Shown here in pieces: positions 1 through 7,961 of a stretch of DNA of 36,849 nucleotides (positions within the stretch are counted from its first letter, which is position 1; the number at the start of each line of letters is the position of its first letter). The stretch comes from Candidatus Hydrogenedentota bacterium. GTDB lineage: Bacteria; Hydrogenedentota; Hydrogenedentia; Hydrogenedentales; SLHB01. The DNA lies in the NCBI GenBank assembly GCA_012719295.1, contig JAAYAQ010000087.1, positions 1 to 36,849 on the forward strand, in the 5' to 3' direction. Both the position numbers and the translations under genes were made by a program. Under the pieces are notes generated by a model. That model was not told the DNA's origin, did not search any database, and worked only from the letters and a program-made list of their open reading frames with translations.

Positions 1-710
1 ATGGACGCAACCGCCACGCGCACCAGCCCCGTGACAAGCAGCGGATCACCCGTCAGATCGTTGGCCAGCCGCAGGTTGGCCGCCACCCACGTCAGCGCCT
101 CTTCCGTATTCCCCTGTTCCGCTTCCCACACCGCTTTGTACGCGAGGTTGCGCGCCAGACTGCGCACCACCGCCAGATCGGGCAACACGGCGGCAGGGCT
201 CGCCGCGGCGCCCGACAGCGACGCGTAGTTCCCGAACTCGCACCCGGGCATCGTCCGGGCGTCCAGCACCCGGGCCAGTTCGGGTGCCATGGCCCGCATC
301 TCGCCCGCGATCGCCTGCTTTTCGGCTTCGGTAAGCAGCGAGTAATCGTGGTCGTCGTCCTGTGCGTGCCGCGGGCACGTGGTCGCGTTGACGAGGCGCT
401 CGCGCAGATCGGCTTCTCTCGCCCCCGACAGCACGGCCTCTGTATTTTTCCCGGCAGCGCGGTAGAGAGGCGCGGCGTTCTCCGCGGGCGGCAGGTTGCC
501 CACCCCCAACTCCGCGAACGTGGCTGGGCGGCCCGCCGCGCGCAACCGGTCCAGTTGCACCGCGAGCCGCTTCATCAACACCTGGTCCACCGCCGCATAG
601 ACCGCCGCCAGGCCGACGAGTCCCGCCACGGCCCACCGCCAATGACGAAACGGCGACGTGATGATCCTGCGGAGTCTTCCCGGTCTGACCGAGTCTGCGT
701 CTGTCGGCAT
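1..710 (-). CDS. Membrane-anchored hypothetical protein, C-terminus cut by window edge
   Basis: I do not recognise a named family. The minus-strand frame opens at an ATG at 710 and stays open to position 1 (236 residues visible), so the C-terminus lies outside the window. A basic N-terminus (RPGRLRR) is followed by one hydrophobic segment at about residues 26-42, suggesting a single membrane anchor with the rest outside the cytoplasm. The body is Ala/Leu/Glu-rich and probably helical, and contains an LPPAENAAPLYRAA stretch near residue 73. A GGAAGG ribosome-binding site sits about 8 bases before the ATG. It starts 20 bp after the M50-like protease gene and looks like the third gene of that operon. 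Reading frame and start are convincing; function is unknown. Confidence 0.7.
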   Translation of the reverse strand, partial: MPTDADSVRPGRLRRIITSPFRHWRWAVAGLVGLAAVYAAVDQVLMKRLAVQLDRLRAAGRPATFAELGVGNLPPAENAAPLYRAAGKNTEAVLSGAREADLRERLVNATTCPRHAQDDDHDYSLLTEAEKQAIAGEMRAMAPELARVLDARTMPGCEFGNYASLSGAAASPAAVLPDLAVVRSLARNLAYKAVWEAEQGNTEEALTWVAANLRLANDLTGDPLLVTGLVRVAVAS

Positions 711-730
711 TCGTGATTCCTTCCGTCGTG

Positions 731-1639
731 TTAGCGGTGACTGGTTCGCGGCCGTTTGGCTCTGCGATGGGGGGTGAGTTTCAGGCGCTGCTCCTGCGGG
801 TGAATATCCTGCCAGATCTGTTTAACGTGGTTGTGTTTTGCCCGTTCCATGGAGAAGGCGTTTCGCGCGCCTTTCCGGCAAGTATAGCGTACCAGCCACA
901 CCAACACCCCCGCCTGAACCATGAGAATGCCGAGGCCGATCAGAAACGTGGGAATCCCCGTCACTTCGGCCAACTGGACAATGTCGCTGGTGGTGCGAAC
1001 GTCCATGACATCGGGCGCGCCGCCCGACGACACGATGCTTCCCAGAACCTCGAATGGCGCGTACAGACAGCAGGCCGACCCCACGAGTTGCACGAAGAAC
1101 AGCCGGACGGGATCCGGCGCCATGGCCACCAGCGTGAGCACGAGAATGGTGACAAACCCGAAGACCTGCGTGAACCCGTTGAGCCAGCCGAACATCGCTG
1201 ACGAAACCAGCACCAGTTCGAGCGCGATGACACACGCGAGCGGGCGCCAGTGCACGCTCACGTAATACAGCCACACGCCCCAGAGACAACTTCCGATGTA
1301 CCCGGCGAGCAGGATTACGAGCCGGCTGCCGCCTACCCCCAGGGTCACCCCCGACCCGCCCGGCGCAATGGCAAACCCGAACACACTCGCCCCGGTCAGC
1401 ATCCCCGCGAGCGCATGGGAAAACTCGTGAAACGTTACCGCCAGCAGCTTGACCGGGTTGGGAATGGGGACGAGCCAGAGCACGAACACCACGGCATACG
1501 CGACGATCTGCAGACGCAGCATGCGGCTCCAGTGCGCTTCCAGGCGTTCATGGCTCCGGACAGAACCATGGCTGTGGCGCCGCGACGAATGCGGAACGCC
1601 ACCTGGTGCGCTGGCGTGCGATTTCGCCGTACCGCTCAC
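731..1639 (-). CDS. M50B-like membrane zinc metalloprotease
   Basis: Predicted 302-residue integral membrane protein of the peptidase M50B-like group, distantly related to site-2 proteases, which cut substrates within or near the membrane. The zinc motif HEFSH lies at residues 71-75 in a hydrophobic helix. It is followed by a glycine-rich GGSGVTLGVGGSR segment and an LVILLAGYIGS helix, the order usual for this group, and about six hydrophobic segments are visible. The late TSDIVQLAEVTGIP segment also looks family-like. The start is GTG at 1639, preceded by GAGGA with about 5 bases of spacing. It lies 22 bp after the DUF2330-like gene and 20 bp before the membrane-anchored unknown, so the three are probably co-transcribed. 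The substrate cannot be told; the secreted neighbour is one possibility. Confidence 0.8.
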   Translation of the reverse strand: MSGTAKSHASAPGGVPHSSRRHSHGSVRSHERLEAHWSRMLRLQIVAYAVVFVLWLVPIPNPVKLLAVTFHEFSHALAGMLTGASVFGFAIAPGGSGVTLGVGGSRLVILLAGYIGSCLWGVWLYYVSVHWRPLACVIALELVLVSSAMFGWLNGFTQVFGFVTILVLTLVAMAPDPVRLFFVQLVGSACCLYAPFEVLGSIVSSGGAPDVMDVRTTSDIVQLAEVTGIPTFLIGLGILMVQAGVLVWLVRYTCRKGARNAFSMERAKHNHVKQIWQDIHPQEQRLKLTPHRRAKRPRTSHR

Positions 1640-1661
1640 AGGTTCCTCGCTCTACCGGGCC

Positions 1662-2633
1662 TTAACGTACCAGCAAATCGGTCGTCATGTGTTCCAGTTT
1701 ACCGCGGATACGGACCTGCTGGAGCACGAACGGGACGCCGTTCATGAAGGCCGCCCATTCTTCCGAGATCGGGCGGATCTCGTCCGGAGTAGCCGCAAAC
1801 TGCTCATGGCGCTTCAGAGAAGCCTTCCGGATCTCCGGGAACGCGCCCAGCGGTCTCGGCGACACCAGAAGCAGATTGATGTTGGTTTTCCCCTTCTCCA
1901 GGGTCGAGATTTCGAGCGGGTAATACAGCGCCGGGCTCTCGAACCGGTATTGGATCGGCTGGCGGCTCTTTACGGTGTCCCCGGTCTCGATCACGTCGAA
2001 CGAAAACCACTCGAATCCCCGATCCACATAGTTCTGGATGATCTGCGCGAAGTCGGGCCGCACCTGGGGATTCTCCGCGCCCAAGCCCACCAGGTACGTC
2101 GTGACCCACTGCACGAAATGCCGCTTGTCCAGCACCTGGACCACAGCCACGTCGTGCGCGCCCATCCGTTCGTGGAAGGTGATGCGGGCGGCGTTCTTCG
2201 GCGCCTTCACGTCCGCCACCCCGCCGCCGGACGCCACGCTCCACAATGTTTTTCGGACCACCAGGTCCTGCATCTTCTCGAAGGTCTCGAATTCGCCCAG
2301 GGTGACCACGGGTTCCGCCGGCAAGGGGACTACCTCGAGAACGGAGATGGCCTGCGCGGTCCGCAATTCCGTCGACAGCAGCAGGATCTCCTCACGGCCG
2401 TTCCAGAGGATGATGGCCCGCTGGCCGGGCTCGTATACCACCACCTCCAACGGGTCCAGGCGTACCTCCGGCTTGGCCAGCAGCCCCTCGCTCACCACCG
2501 AGATCGAATCGCGGGCCCTGATCGGCGAGAAGAACGGGATCGAACCGCAGTCCGCCCACGCGGCCGCCGACAGCGTCACGGCAACAGCCAGGACAAGCAT
2601 AACTGTTTTGCACATAAGCAGTTGCGAACGCAT
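1662..2633 (-). CDS. Secreted DUF2330-like protein
   Basis: A 323-residue exported protein. A signal peptide (hydrophobic core VMLVLAVAVTLSAAAWA) is followed at once by DCGSIPF, a Cys near the predicted cleavage site. The sequence that follows (EPGQRAIILWNGREEILLLST, then LEVVPLPAEPVV) resembles DUF2330-type secreted proteins, whose function is unknown; this assignment is by pattern only. I placed the start at 2633, not at the longer open frame to 2723, because a near-perfect GGAAAGGAGG site precedes this ATG by 6 bases and the signal peptide begins here. First gene of the operon with the M50B-like protease and the membrane-anchored unknown. Linkage to an intramembrane-type protease makes a processing or envelope-stress link possible, but that is inference. 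Confidence 0.65.
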   Translation of the reverse strand: MRSQLLMCKTVMLVLAVAVTLSAAAWADCGSIPFFSPIRARDSISVVSEGLLAKPEVRLDPLEVVVYEPGQRAIILWNGREEILLLSTELRTAQAISVLEVVPLPAEPVVTLGEFETFEKMQDLVVRKTLWSVASGGGVADVKAPKNAARITFHERMGAHDVAVVQVLDKRHFVQWVTTYLVGLGAENPQVRPDFAQIIQNYVDRGFEWFSFDVIETGDTVKSRQPIQYRFESPALYYPLEISTLEKGKTNINLLLVSPRPLGAFPEIRKASLKRHEQFAATPDEIRPISEEWAAFMNGVPFVLQQVRIRGKLEHMTTDLLVR

Positions 2634-2801
2634 GACCAGCCTCCTTTCCGGCGCTGATGCCGGGCCCCCCGCTCCTGGGCCTTCGCCACGCCGCCTACAA
2701 CCCAAGTACACCCGCTCAGACACAGTATTCGCCCACCTACCAATGACCCGCCCTGTAGCCGGGCGATCACGCGCAGTGAGATACCGGCCCGGGGCGCGGG
2801 G

Positions 2802-3857
2802 TTACTCCCCGTTCCCGGCAAAGGCCTTTTTCATCGCGGCGATGTTGCGGGCGTTGCCGGAATTGTCCTCCGGGGGCAGGGTGGATTCGGGATCGGGTTT
2901 GGCGAAACCGTACATGCCGGCGTCCGCGAACGCCGGGTCGGCGAGCACGGCGGCCGCGTCATGCGCATCGCCCCAGCCGCAGATGCACTGGATGAGCCGG
3001 GTGTTCGGCCCGACGGCATCCTTCACCGCCTGGAGCTTGGAGGCGTCGGAATGTTCGTTCATAAGCCAGTCGACCTCGCGCAGCATGGCCGAACCGGCCA
3101 CCTGCGGGTGCTGCAGGTCGAAACACGTCAGCCAGATGATGCAATCGGGTTTCGCGGACTTGGCGGCGGTCCGGATGCGTTTCCAGCAGCGCTCCAGGGC
3201 GCGGCGGTTGAACTCGGTGATGGCGGCCTCGTCCATGGCCTCATCACCGGGAAAGGGTGCGTCGAACAGTTCCTGGTACATCTGCTTTTCGCAGTCCAGC
3301 CAGGTGTACGGTTTATCGGGGTAGAAATGCGACGCGTTGTACACCCAGTCGATCATGAACCCGTCGATAGAAGTTTTGGTCAACACCTCCCGGATGACGC
3401 GGTCCAGGTAATCGAGATAACGGGTCGTGAACGGAATCGCGATGGCGTTCGGGAGATCATGCACTTCGTCCGGATGCGTTTCGCTCCAGTGGGCATTGGC
3501 GCCGATACAGAAGTAGCCCATGACGCGCATCCCGCCCTCGTGACCGAGCCGCGTCAATTCCGCCAGAAAATCGCCCTCCATGCCGGGCTGAACGGGGGCA
3601 ACCTCGCTGCGGTACCACGCATACCCCGGACAACTCACGCAGAACGTCTGGATGGTGTTGACGCCCAGGTCGCGGTACCATTCGAAATGCGCTTTGGGCG
3701 AGGCCCGGGTGTACATCCCCGGCGGCGCGAACCCGTCCGGACCCCAGTTGAAATCAATGCAGAACGCCTTGATGCGTTCCGGCGGCGCGGACGTCTCGCC
3801 CGCCACCGCGCCCAGGGCCATGTTGACCAGAAGAACGCTTGCCGCAACTCCGCGCAT
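2802..3857 (-). CDS. Secreted TIM-barrel glycoside hydrolase-like protein (alpha-L-fucosidase-like)
   Basis: A 351-residue exported protein with a signal peptide (residues 1 to about 20, ending GAVAG) and a single (beta/alpha)8-type domain. Barrel-like strands include IKAFCIDFNWG (29-39), DLGVNTIQTFCVSCPG (63-78), MRVMGYFCIGAN (110-121), IDGFMIDWVYN (164-174), IIWLTCF (240-246) and DWLMNEHSD (263-271). FMIDW, with D170, resembles the nucleophile strand of GH29 fucosidases and their relatives; E268 is a possible second acid, but no family can be fixed by eye. The ATG at 3857 follows a G-run ribosome-binding site (GGGGGGGAG). The 134-bp upstream gap carries an operator-like palindrome overlapping a promoter, so expression is probably controlled. 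GH89-like gene lies upstream on the same strand. Substrate unknown. Confidence 0.6.
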   Translation of the reverse strand: MRGVAASVLLVNMALGAVAGETSAPPERIKAFCIDFNWGPDGFAPPGMYTRASPKAHFEWYRDLGVNTIQTFCVSCPGYAWYRSEVAPVQPGMEGDFLAELTRLGHEGGMRVMGYFCIGANAHWSETHPDEVHDLPNAIAIPFTTRYLDYLDRVIREVLTKTSIDGFMIDWVYNASHFYPDKPYTWLDCEKQMYQELFDAPFPGDEAMDEAAITEFNRRALERCWKRIRTAAKSAKPDCIIWLTCFDLQHPQVAGSAMLREVDWLMNEHSDASKLQAVKDAVGPNTRLIQCICGWGDAHDAAAVLADPAFADAGMYGFAKPDPESTLPPEDNSGNARNIAAMKKAFAGNGE

Positions 3858-3890
3858 CAGACTCCCCCCCCTGGTTACACACGCTGCGAT

Positions 3891-3938
3891 TTACTCAATA
3901 CCCTGAGTAATTCTACTCAATGTAGTGAGATAATTGAA
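3891..3938 (-). promoter_or_regulatory. Promoter with overlapping TGAGTA palindromic operator
   Basis: An AT-rich island in GC-rich DNA upstream of the glycosidase-like gene. On the minus strand a TAGAAT -10 box (3910-3915) lies 17 bases from a weak TTCAAT -35 (3933-3938). The -10 is embedded in the perfect inverted repeat TGAGTAGAATTACTCA (3904-3919). A third half-site gives a second inverted repeat, TTACTCA-N6-TGAGTAA (3891-3910). Three TGAGTA half-sites straddling the -10 fit a repressor operator. The regulator is not in the window. Confidence 0.5.
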
Positions 3939-3991
3939 TCACAGCGGCCAATGAACAGGGATACCACACGCGGCCAAAGTCCATAAATGCC

Positions 3992-6427
3992 TTATTTTAA
4001 ACGGCTTGGCTCGACCTGCTCCCGCAGCGCCCCCACGAGCGCAGCCAGCCCGCGCAGGGCGTCTGCGAGTTCGGCGGGACCGCGCGTGGCCTGCGGGGCC
4101 ATCTGGGCAAGCGGCGTGGCGTAGAACTCGTCTTCGATCGCCTTCGCCTGCGCGGCGAGCTCGGACGGGAACGGCCATTCGGCGCGGTCTCCCGCCTCCA
4201 CCCGGGCCAGGATGTCGTCCCAGAAGGCGGCGGTCTCCTTGCGATACACGTAAGCGGCCAGTTCGTAATGATGGCTGCGGCAATACTCGTTCTCGGCGTT
4301 GCCCTTGAGGGTCAATTCGGTGTGGGGATTGAGCGCGGGCGCAACGCCGCCCAGGGGCGCGGCCTCCTCGAGCCGCCGCAGGCTTGCGGCCATCGAGAAT
4401 TCGTCGGACTGGGCCAGCAGCCCGCACAACGCGTCGAGCAGGTCGCGATTGAGCTGCGCGAGCCGCCGGATGGTCTCGGGCGCGGCCTGCTCCTCGCGCC
4501 AGGCCTGGATTTGCAGCCCGGCGCGCAGTACCGTGGCGGTCAGCGCGCGGTTCGCGGTGGTGCGGGCCATGTCCAGCGCATCGCGCCGCCACTGCGCATC
4601 GTCGTACGCCGCCGGAACCAGGTCCGCCAGGACGCTCAGCATGTCCGGGGCCGGCTGCAGCGAGGTGATGATGCGCTCGTATCCGGCGAGGACCGGGTCC
4701 CGCCGTTTGGACGACAGGTTGGCCCACATCCGGTTCGAGAGCATATGAAACTGCGGCGACGAGAAAGTCACGTTTCGCGCCGGGTTGGCCATGGACCAGT
4801 TCTCGCTCTGCGAGATGACCAGCATGTTGGTCCAGACGGGCGCCATCCGGGCGGCCAGGTCCTCCCGGTACCGGGTGCGGCAGAAGCGGGCGGTCGCGTC
4901 CGCTGCCGTCAGGCGTGCCGGCTGCCAGCTGTTGTCCGCGAGGTATTCGAGCATGAAGGTGTCGTTGTGCGATATTTCCGACCACAGCACGCAGCCCTGG
5001 CACATCGGGTCGTCCGCCGCGGTGCGGAGCCGCTCGGCCAGGAGGGCGTAATTGCCGTGGATGTCGCTGTTCCAGGCGTATCCGTGCAGCATGCCGAAAA
5101 TCCAGGGGAACCGTCCCAGCACGTTCCAGTCGCGGTAACTGACCTTTTCGGCGTCGTCCGCGGTGTAGTCGAGAAGAAGGGTGCGTTCGGGGTCGAATTC
5201 GTCGAGCGCCACGCGCACTTCCTCGTCGATCCATTTGTTGCCGAAGTCCCAGCTGGCAATGAGCAGCGGCGCGTCGGGGTAATGTTCCCGGAGCTTCTGT
5301 TGAATTTTCCGGTAGGCATAGCGTTTCTTCTGAAACCCGTCGCGCCGGGTTTCGCCAAAGCTCCGCTCGGCCATGCCGATGGTGTGAAACAGGCGCGGCT
5401 GCCCGCCGCCGAATTCCCGGATATGCGTCTGCGTCAGGTTCCAGTACGCGTCCCACGCCCGTTCGTACTCGATGTCCCAGATGGCCGCGGTGGGAAGTCC
5501 GTATCCGGTCTTCTGGTCCCGGGTCACCGGGAAATCGGGGAAACTGCGGTAAAACGAGCTGGGCGTGTGCGAATACCAGTGGGTGATGGTGCCCGTATCC
5601 TCCGGATGCAGCAATCCCCGGTCGCGGGCGTACTGGAGCACCGCTTTCCGCAGTTCGCCGCGGTACTGCAATGGCCAGAACGACGTGCGATCGTCATAAG
5701 ACCGGTCTTTCGCGTCGGGATCCTGCGCATCGGCGGGCGGATAGGGCACATCGCCGGGAAACGCCCGCTGAAACAGGTCGTCGTGGCCGGTGCGCAGCAT
5801 GAACAGATTGAAGCGTTTCTTGAGCAGCCAGTCGATCTCGCGTTTCCAGTCCTCGAGGGTCCAGTGCTCGGCCTGGAACCGGTGCAGACCGCGATGGGCG
5901 AAATAGCGCAGGCCCCGGTAGGCAAAGCGGGGCGACTCGGCAATATCCACGCCGGCGATGCCCAGGCCGGGTACCCGGGGCGCCACGTCGCCGTCCCAGA
6001 AATACTCGACACCCGCCTGGCGGCGGAAGAAATCGTAGACGGCGTAGAGCGTCGACCGCCCGCTTCCGCCCGCAACGATGAGGTAACGGCAGGGCGGCGC
6101 GTCCACCGACAAGACGCGGTAGCCGTCCGAGCCGTATTGCAGCCCCAGCGACTCCAGTACCCCGCGGCGAATGAGGTCGTGCACCACGGGATTCACGGCG
6201 TCCGAGCCGATCAGCACCACGTCGCCCGACACGGGCGCCTGGTCCGCGCTTACAAGCGCGGGAGCGCGGCTCGTGACCGAGGTCCAGAGTTCGACGAAAT
6301 TCGCGGCGGCGATGGAATACGCCGGTTCACCGGCGCCTGGCGCGACGACGGTAAGGATTTCCTGGGCGGCCGGAGCGCCGGCGAGCGCAGACAGCAAAAC
6401 GGCAAACACAAGAAGACGTCGCATCAT
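3992..6427 (-). CDS. Secreted GH89-like alpha-N-acetylglucosaminidase
   Basis: An 811-residue exported protein resembling family GH89 (NAGLU-type), which removes terminal alpha-linked N-acetylglucosamine, for example from heparan sulphate or mucin glycans. After a signal peptide (1 to about 21) come an N-terminal alpha/beta domain (about 25-165), a TIM barrel from about 168, marked by FAYRGLRYFAHRG and DWKREIDWLLKKRFNLF, and an alpha-helical C-terminal domain (about 500-811), as in GH89. E354 in GMAERSF and E484 in LWSEISHND fall at places corresponding to the general acid and nucleophile of characterised GH89 enzymes, judged by hand alignment. PWIFGMLHGY (441-450) matches the conserved barrel segment. 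The start is the first of two ATGs (6427/6424) after AGGGGGG. It has its own likely promoter and ends 134 bp before the glycosidase-like gene. Exact substrate is uncertain. Confidence 0.75.
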   Translation of the reverse strand: MMRRLLVFAVLLSALAGAPAAQEILTVVAPGAGEPAYSIAAANFVELWTSVTSRAPALVSADQAPVSGDVVLIGSDAVNPVVHDLIRRGVLESLGLQYGSDGYRVLSVDAPPCRYLIVAGGSGRSTLYAVYDFFRRQAGVEYFWDGDVAPRVPGLGIAGVDIAESPRFAYRGLRYFAHRGLHRFQAEHWTLEDWKREIDWLLKKRFNLFMLRTGHDDLFQRAFPGDVPYPPADAQDPDAKDRSYDDRTSFWPLQYRGELRKAVLQYARDRGLLHPEDTGTITHWYSHTPSSFYRSFPDFPVTRDQKTGYGLPTAAIWDIEYERAWDAYWNLTQTHIREFGGGQPRLFHTIGMAERSFGETRRDGFQKKRYAYRKIQQKLREHYPDAPLLIASWDFGNKWIDEEVRVALDEFDPERTLLLDYTADDAEKVSYRDWNVLGRFPWIFGMLHGYAWNSDIHGNYALLAERLRTAADDPMCQGCVLWSEISHNDTFMLEYLADNSWQPARLTAADATARFCRTRYREDLAARMAPVWTNMLVISQSENWSMANPARNVTFSSPQFHMLSNRMWANLSSKRRDPVLAGYERIITSLQPAPDMLSVLADLVPAAYDDAQWRRDALDMARTTANRALTATVLRAGLQIQAWREEQAAPETIRRLAQLNRDLLDALCGLLAQSDEFSMAASLRRLEEAAPLGGVAPALNPHTELTLKGNAENEYCRSHHYELAAYVYRKETAAFWDDILARVEAGDRAEWPFPSELAAQAKAIEDEFYATPLAQMAPQATRGPAELADALRGLAALVGALREQVEPSRLK

Positions 6428-6456
6428 CTTCCCCCCTCGATGGCTTGTATGCGGCA

Positions 6457-6484
6457 AACATACCACGAACCGCGCGATTGTCCA
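6457..6484 (-). promoter_or_regulatory. Sigma70-type promoter for the GH89-like gene
   Basis: Minus strand: TGGACA (6479-6484), a 16-base spacer, then TATGTT (6457-6462), ending 29 bp before the start codon at 6427. The boxes fit the consensus at 5/6 and 4/6. Confidence 0.45.
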
Positions 6485-6558
6485 AGGGAACGCGCGCAGC
6501 GGAAGGGCAGCGGCGCCGTCCTGTCGCCAGACACAGGCGCCGGGTTCTTTGCGACGGC

Positions 6559-7890
6559 TCAGCCGGTGACTTTTTCCTGTAACGCGCGATAGCCGTAGTA
6601 CATGGTCAGCTGGTCGAGCAGGATGATGGCCATGAACGCCTCGGCCACCGGCCACACGCGCGCGACGATGGTCGGGTCGCGGCGCGTCACGGCGGACAGC
6701 GTGGCGTTTTCCATCGAGACCTTGTCGATCGTCACCTGGTCCTTCGCGATGGTCGGCGTGGGCTTGACCGCGAGCCGGACCACGATGTCCTGGCCCGTGG
6801 TGAGGCCGCCGGTGATGCCGCCCGCGTTGTTGCTGTCGAACACGGCCGTGCCGTTCTTCACGCGCATCTGGTCGTTGCACTCCGAGCCGCGCATGTCCTT
6901 GACCTGCATGCCTGCGCCGATCTCGACCGCCTTGATGGTGCCGATGCTCATCATGCGGCCCAGTTCGCCGTCGAGCTTGCTGAACACGGGTTCGCCCACG
7001 CCCGCGGGCAGGCCCGTCGCCACGACTTCGCAGACCCCGCCGCTCGAATCGCCTTCGTCGCGGATCTCGACGATCCGTTTGTACATGGCCCGGGCGGCGT
7101 CGACGTCCGGGCAGTTCAACAGGGGATGCACGCCCGCGTCCCGGCAGACGGCGTCCATGTCGATGGGCTGGGCGCTGTTGCGAATCTCGATGAGGTTCGC
7201 TTCGAGTTCCGCGAGCACGGCCATCTTCTCGAGAAACCGCATGTCGTCGTGAAAGCGTTGCGCGCCGAACACCCAGTCGTAGATGACGTCATATTGGCGG
7301 CGCACGTCACGAAACGCCTCGACCTTCGCGCGGGCCTCGTCGCGGGGCACATCCGCGCCCCGCACACCCGCGGCTTCCTTCACGTAACCGAACACGTCGA
7401 TGCCATGGTCCCTGAGCACCCGTTTGGCCACCGCGCCCGCGGCGACAAGCGTCGAGGTGTAGCGCCCGCTGAAAAACCCCGCGCCGATGGAGTCGTCGTT
7501 CTCGCCGTATTTCTGGTACGACGCGTACGAGGCGTGGCCGGGACGCGGCGTGCGGTTGGTCACCTGGTACTGTTCGATGTGTTCAAAATGGCGGTCGAGG
7601 TTGGGGATCAGCACCACCAGGGGCGTGCCGTTGGTTTTGCCCCGGTTTGTGAACCCCGGCATGGTGTCCGCCGCGTTCAGGCCGCTGTAGATCACAGGCA
7701 CGTCGGGCTCGCGCCGGGGCGACGTCAATTCGCCCTGGCCGGGCTTGCGCAGCAGCAGGTCGCGATAGATCATCTCCTCGGTGATGCGGAGCCCCGTGGG
7801 CACACCCTGAAGATGCACCGTCAACCCTTCCTGATACGAACCGCCCGCCACCGTGGTCTTGAAAACGTTGCCGTAGGTGCAGCCAAGCAT
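6559..7890 (-). CDS. aroC: Chorismate synthase, divergent (active-site His replaced, large insertion)
   Basis: Chorismate synthase converts 5-enolpyruvylshikimate-3-phosphate to chorismate with reduced FMN, the last shikimate step. Family features are clear: TSPRREPD (56-63), RPGHA (116-120), SGRYTSTLVAAGAVAK (141-156), the EGDSSGG turn (279-285), KLDGELGRMMSIGTIKAVEIG (305-325), GSECND (335-340), NNAGGITGG (354-362) and RRDP (403-406). Two things are odd. The N-terminal FGESHG signature, with its active-site His, reads AGGSYQEG (15-22), putting Tyr19 in place of that His and adding a residue; the second active-site His (H119) is kept. An insertion of about 55-60 residues (near 183-243) raises the length to 443, against the usual 350-390. 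The ATG at 7890 follows GGAGGAGAGGG. Lies 71 bp after aroA and probably shares its promoter. Confidence 0.88.
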   Translation of the reverse strand: MLGCTYGNVFKTTVAGGSYQEGLTVHLQGVPTGLRITEEMIYRDLLLRKPGQGELTSPRREPDVPVIYSGLNAADTMPGFTNRGKTNGTPLVVLIPNLDRHFEHIEQYQVTNRTPRPGHASYASYQKYGENDDSIGAGFFSGRYTSTLVAAGAVAKRVLRDHGIDVFGYVKEAAGVRGADVPRDEARAKVEAFRDVRRQYDVIYDWVFGAQRFHDDMRFLEKMAVLAELEANLIEIRNSAQPIDMDAVCRDAGVHPLLNCPDVDAARAMYKRIVEIRDEGDSSGGVCEVVATGLPAGVGEPVFSKLDGELGRMMSIGTIKAVEIGAGMQVKDMRGSECNDQMRVKNGTAVFDSNNAGGITGGLTTGQDIVVRLAVKPTPTIAKDQVTIDKVSMENATLSAVTRRDPTIVARVWPVAEAFMAIILLDQLTMYYGYRALQEKVTG

Positions 7891-7961
7891 GGATTCCCTC
7901 TCCTCCAGTTCCTCATCGTTGAGACTATCGCTTCGCGGTCCGGCTGGCGCGCTGCCCTTCG

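Noticed and set aside
4268-6592. Plus-strand open frame of 774 codons opposite the GH89-like gene.
   Set aside because: Antisense shadow: Arg/Gly/His-rich, no motifs, no ribosome-binding site, while the minus frame has clear family motifs.
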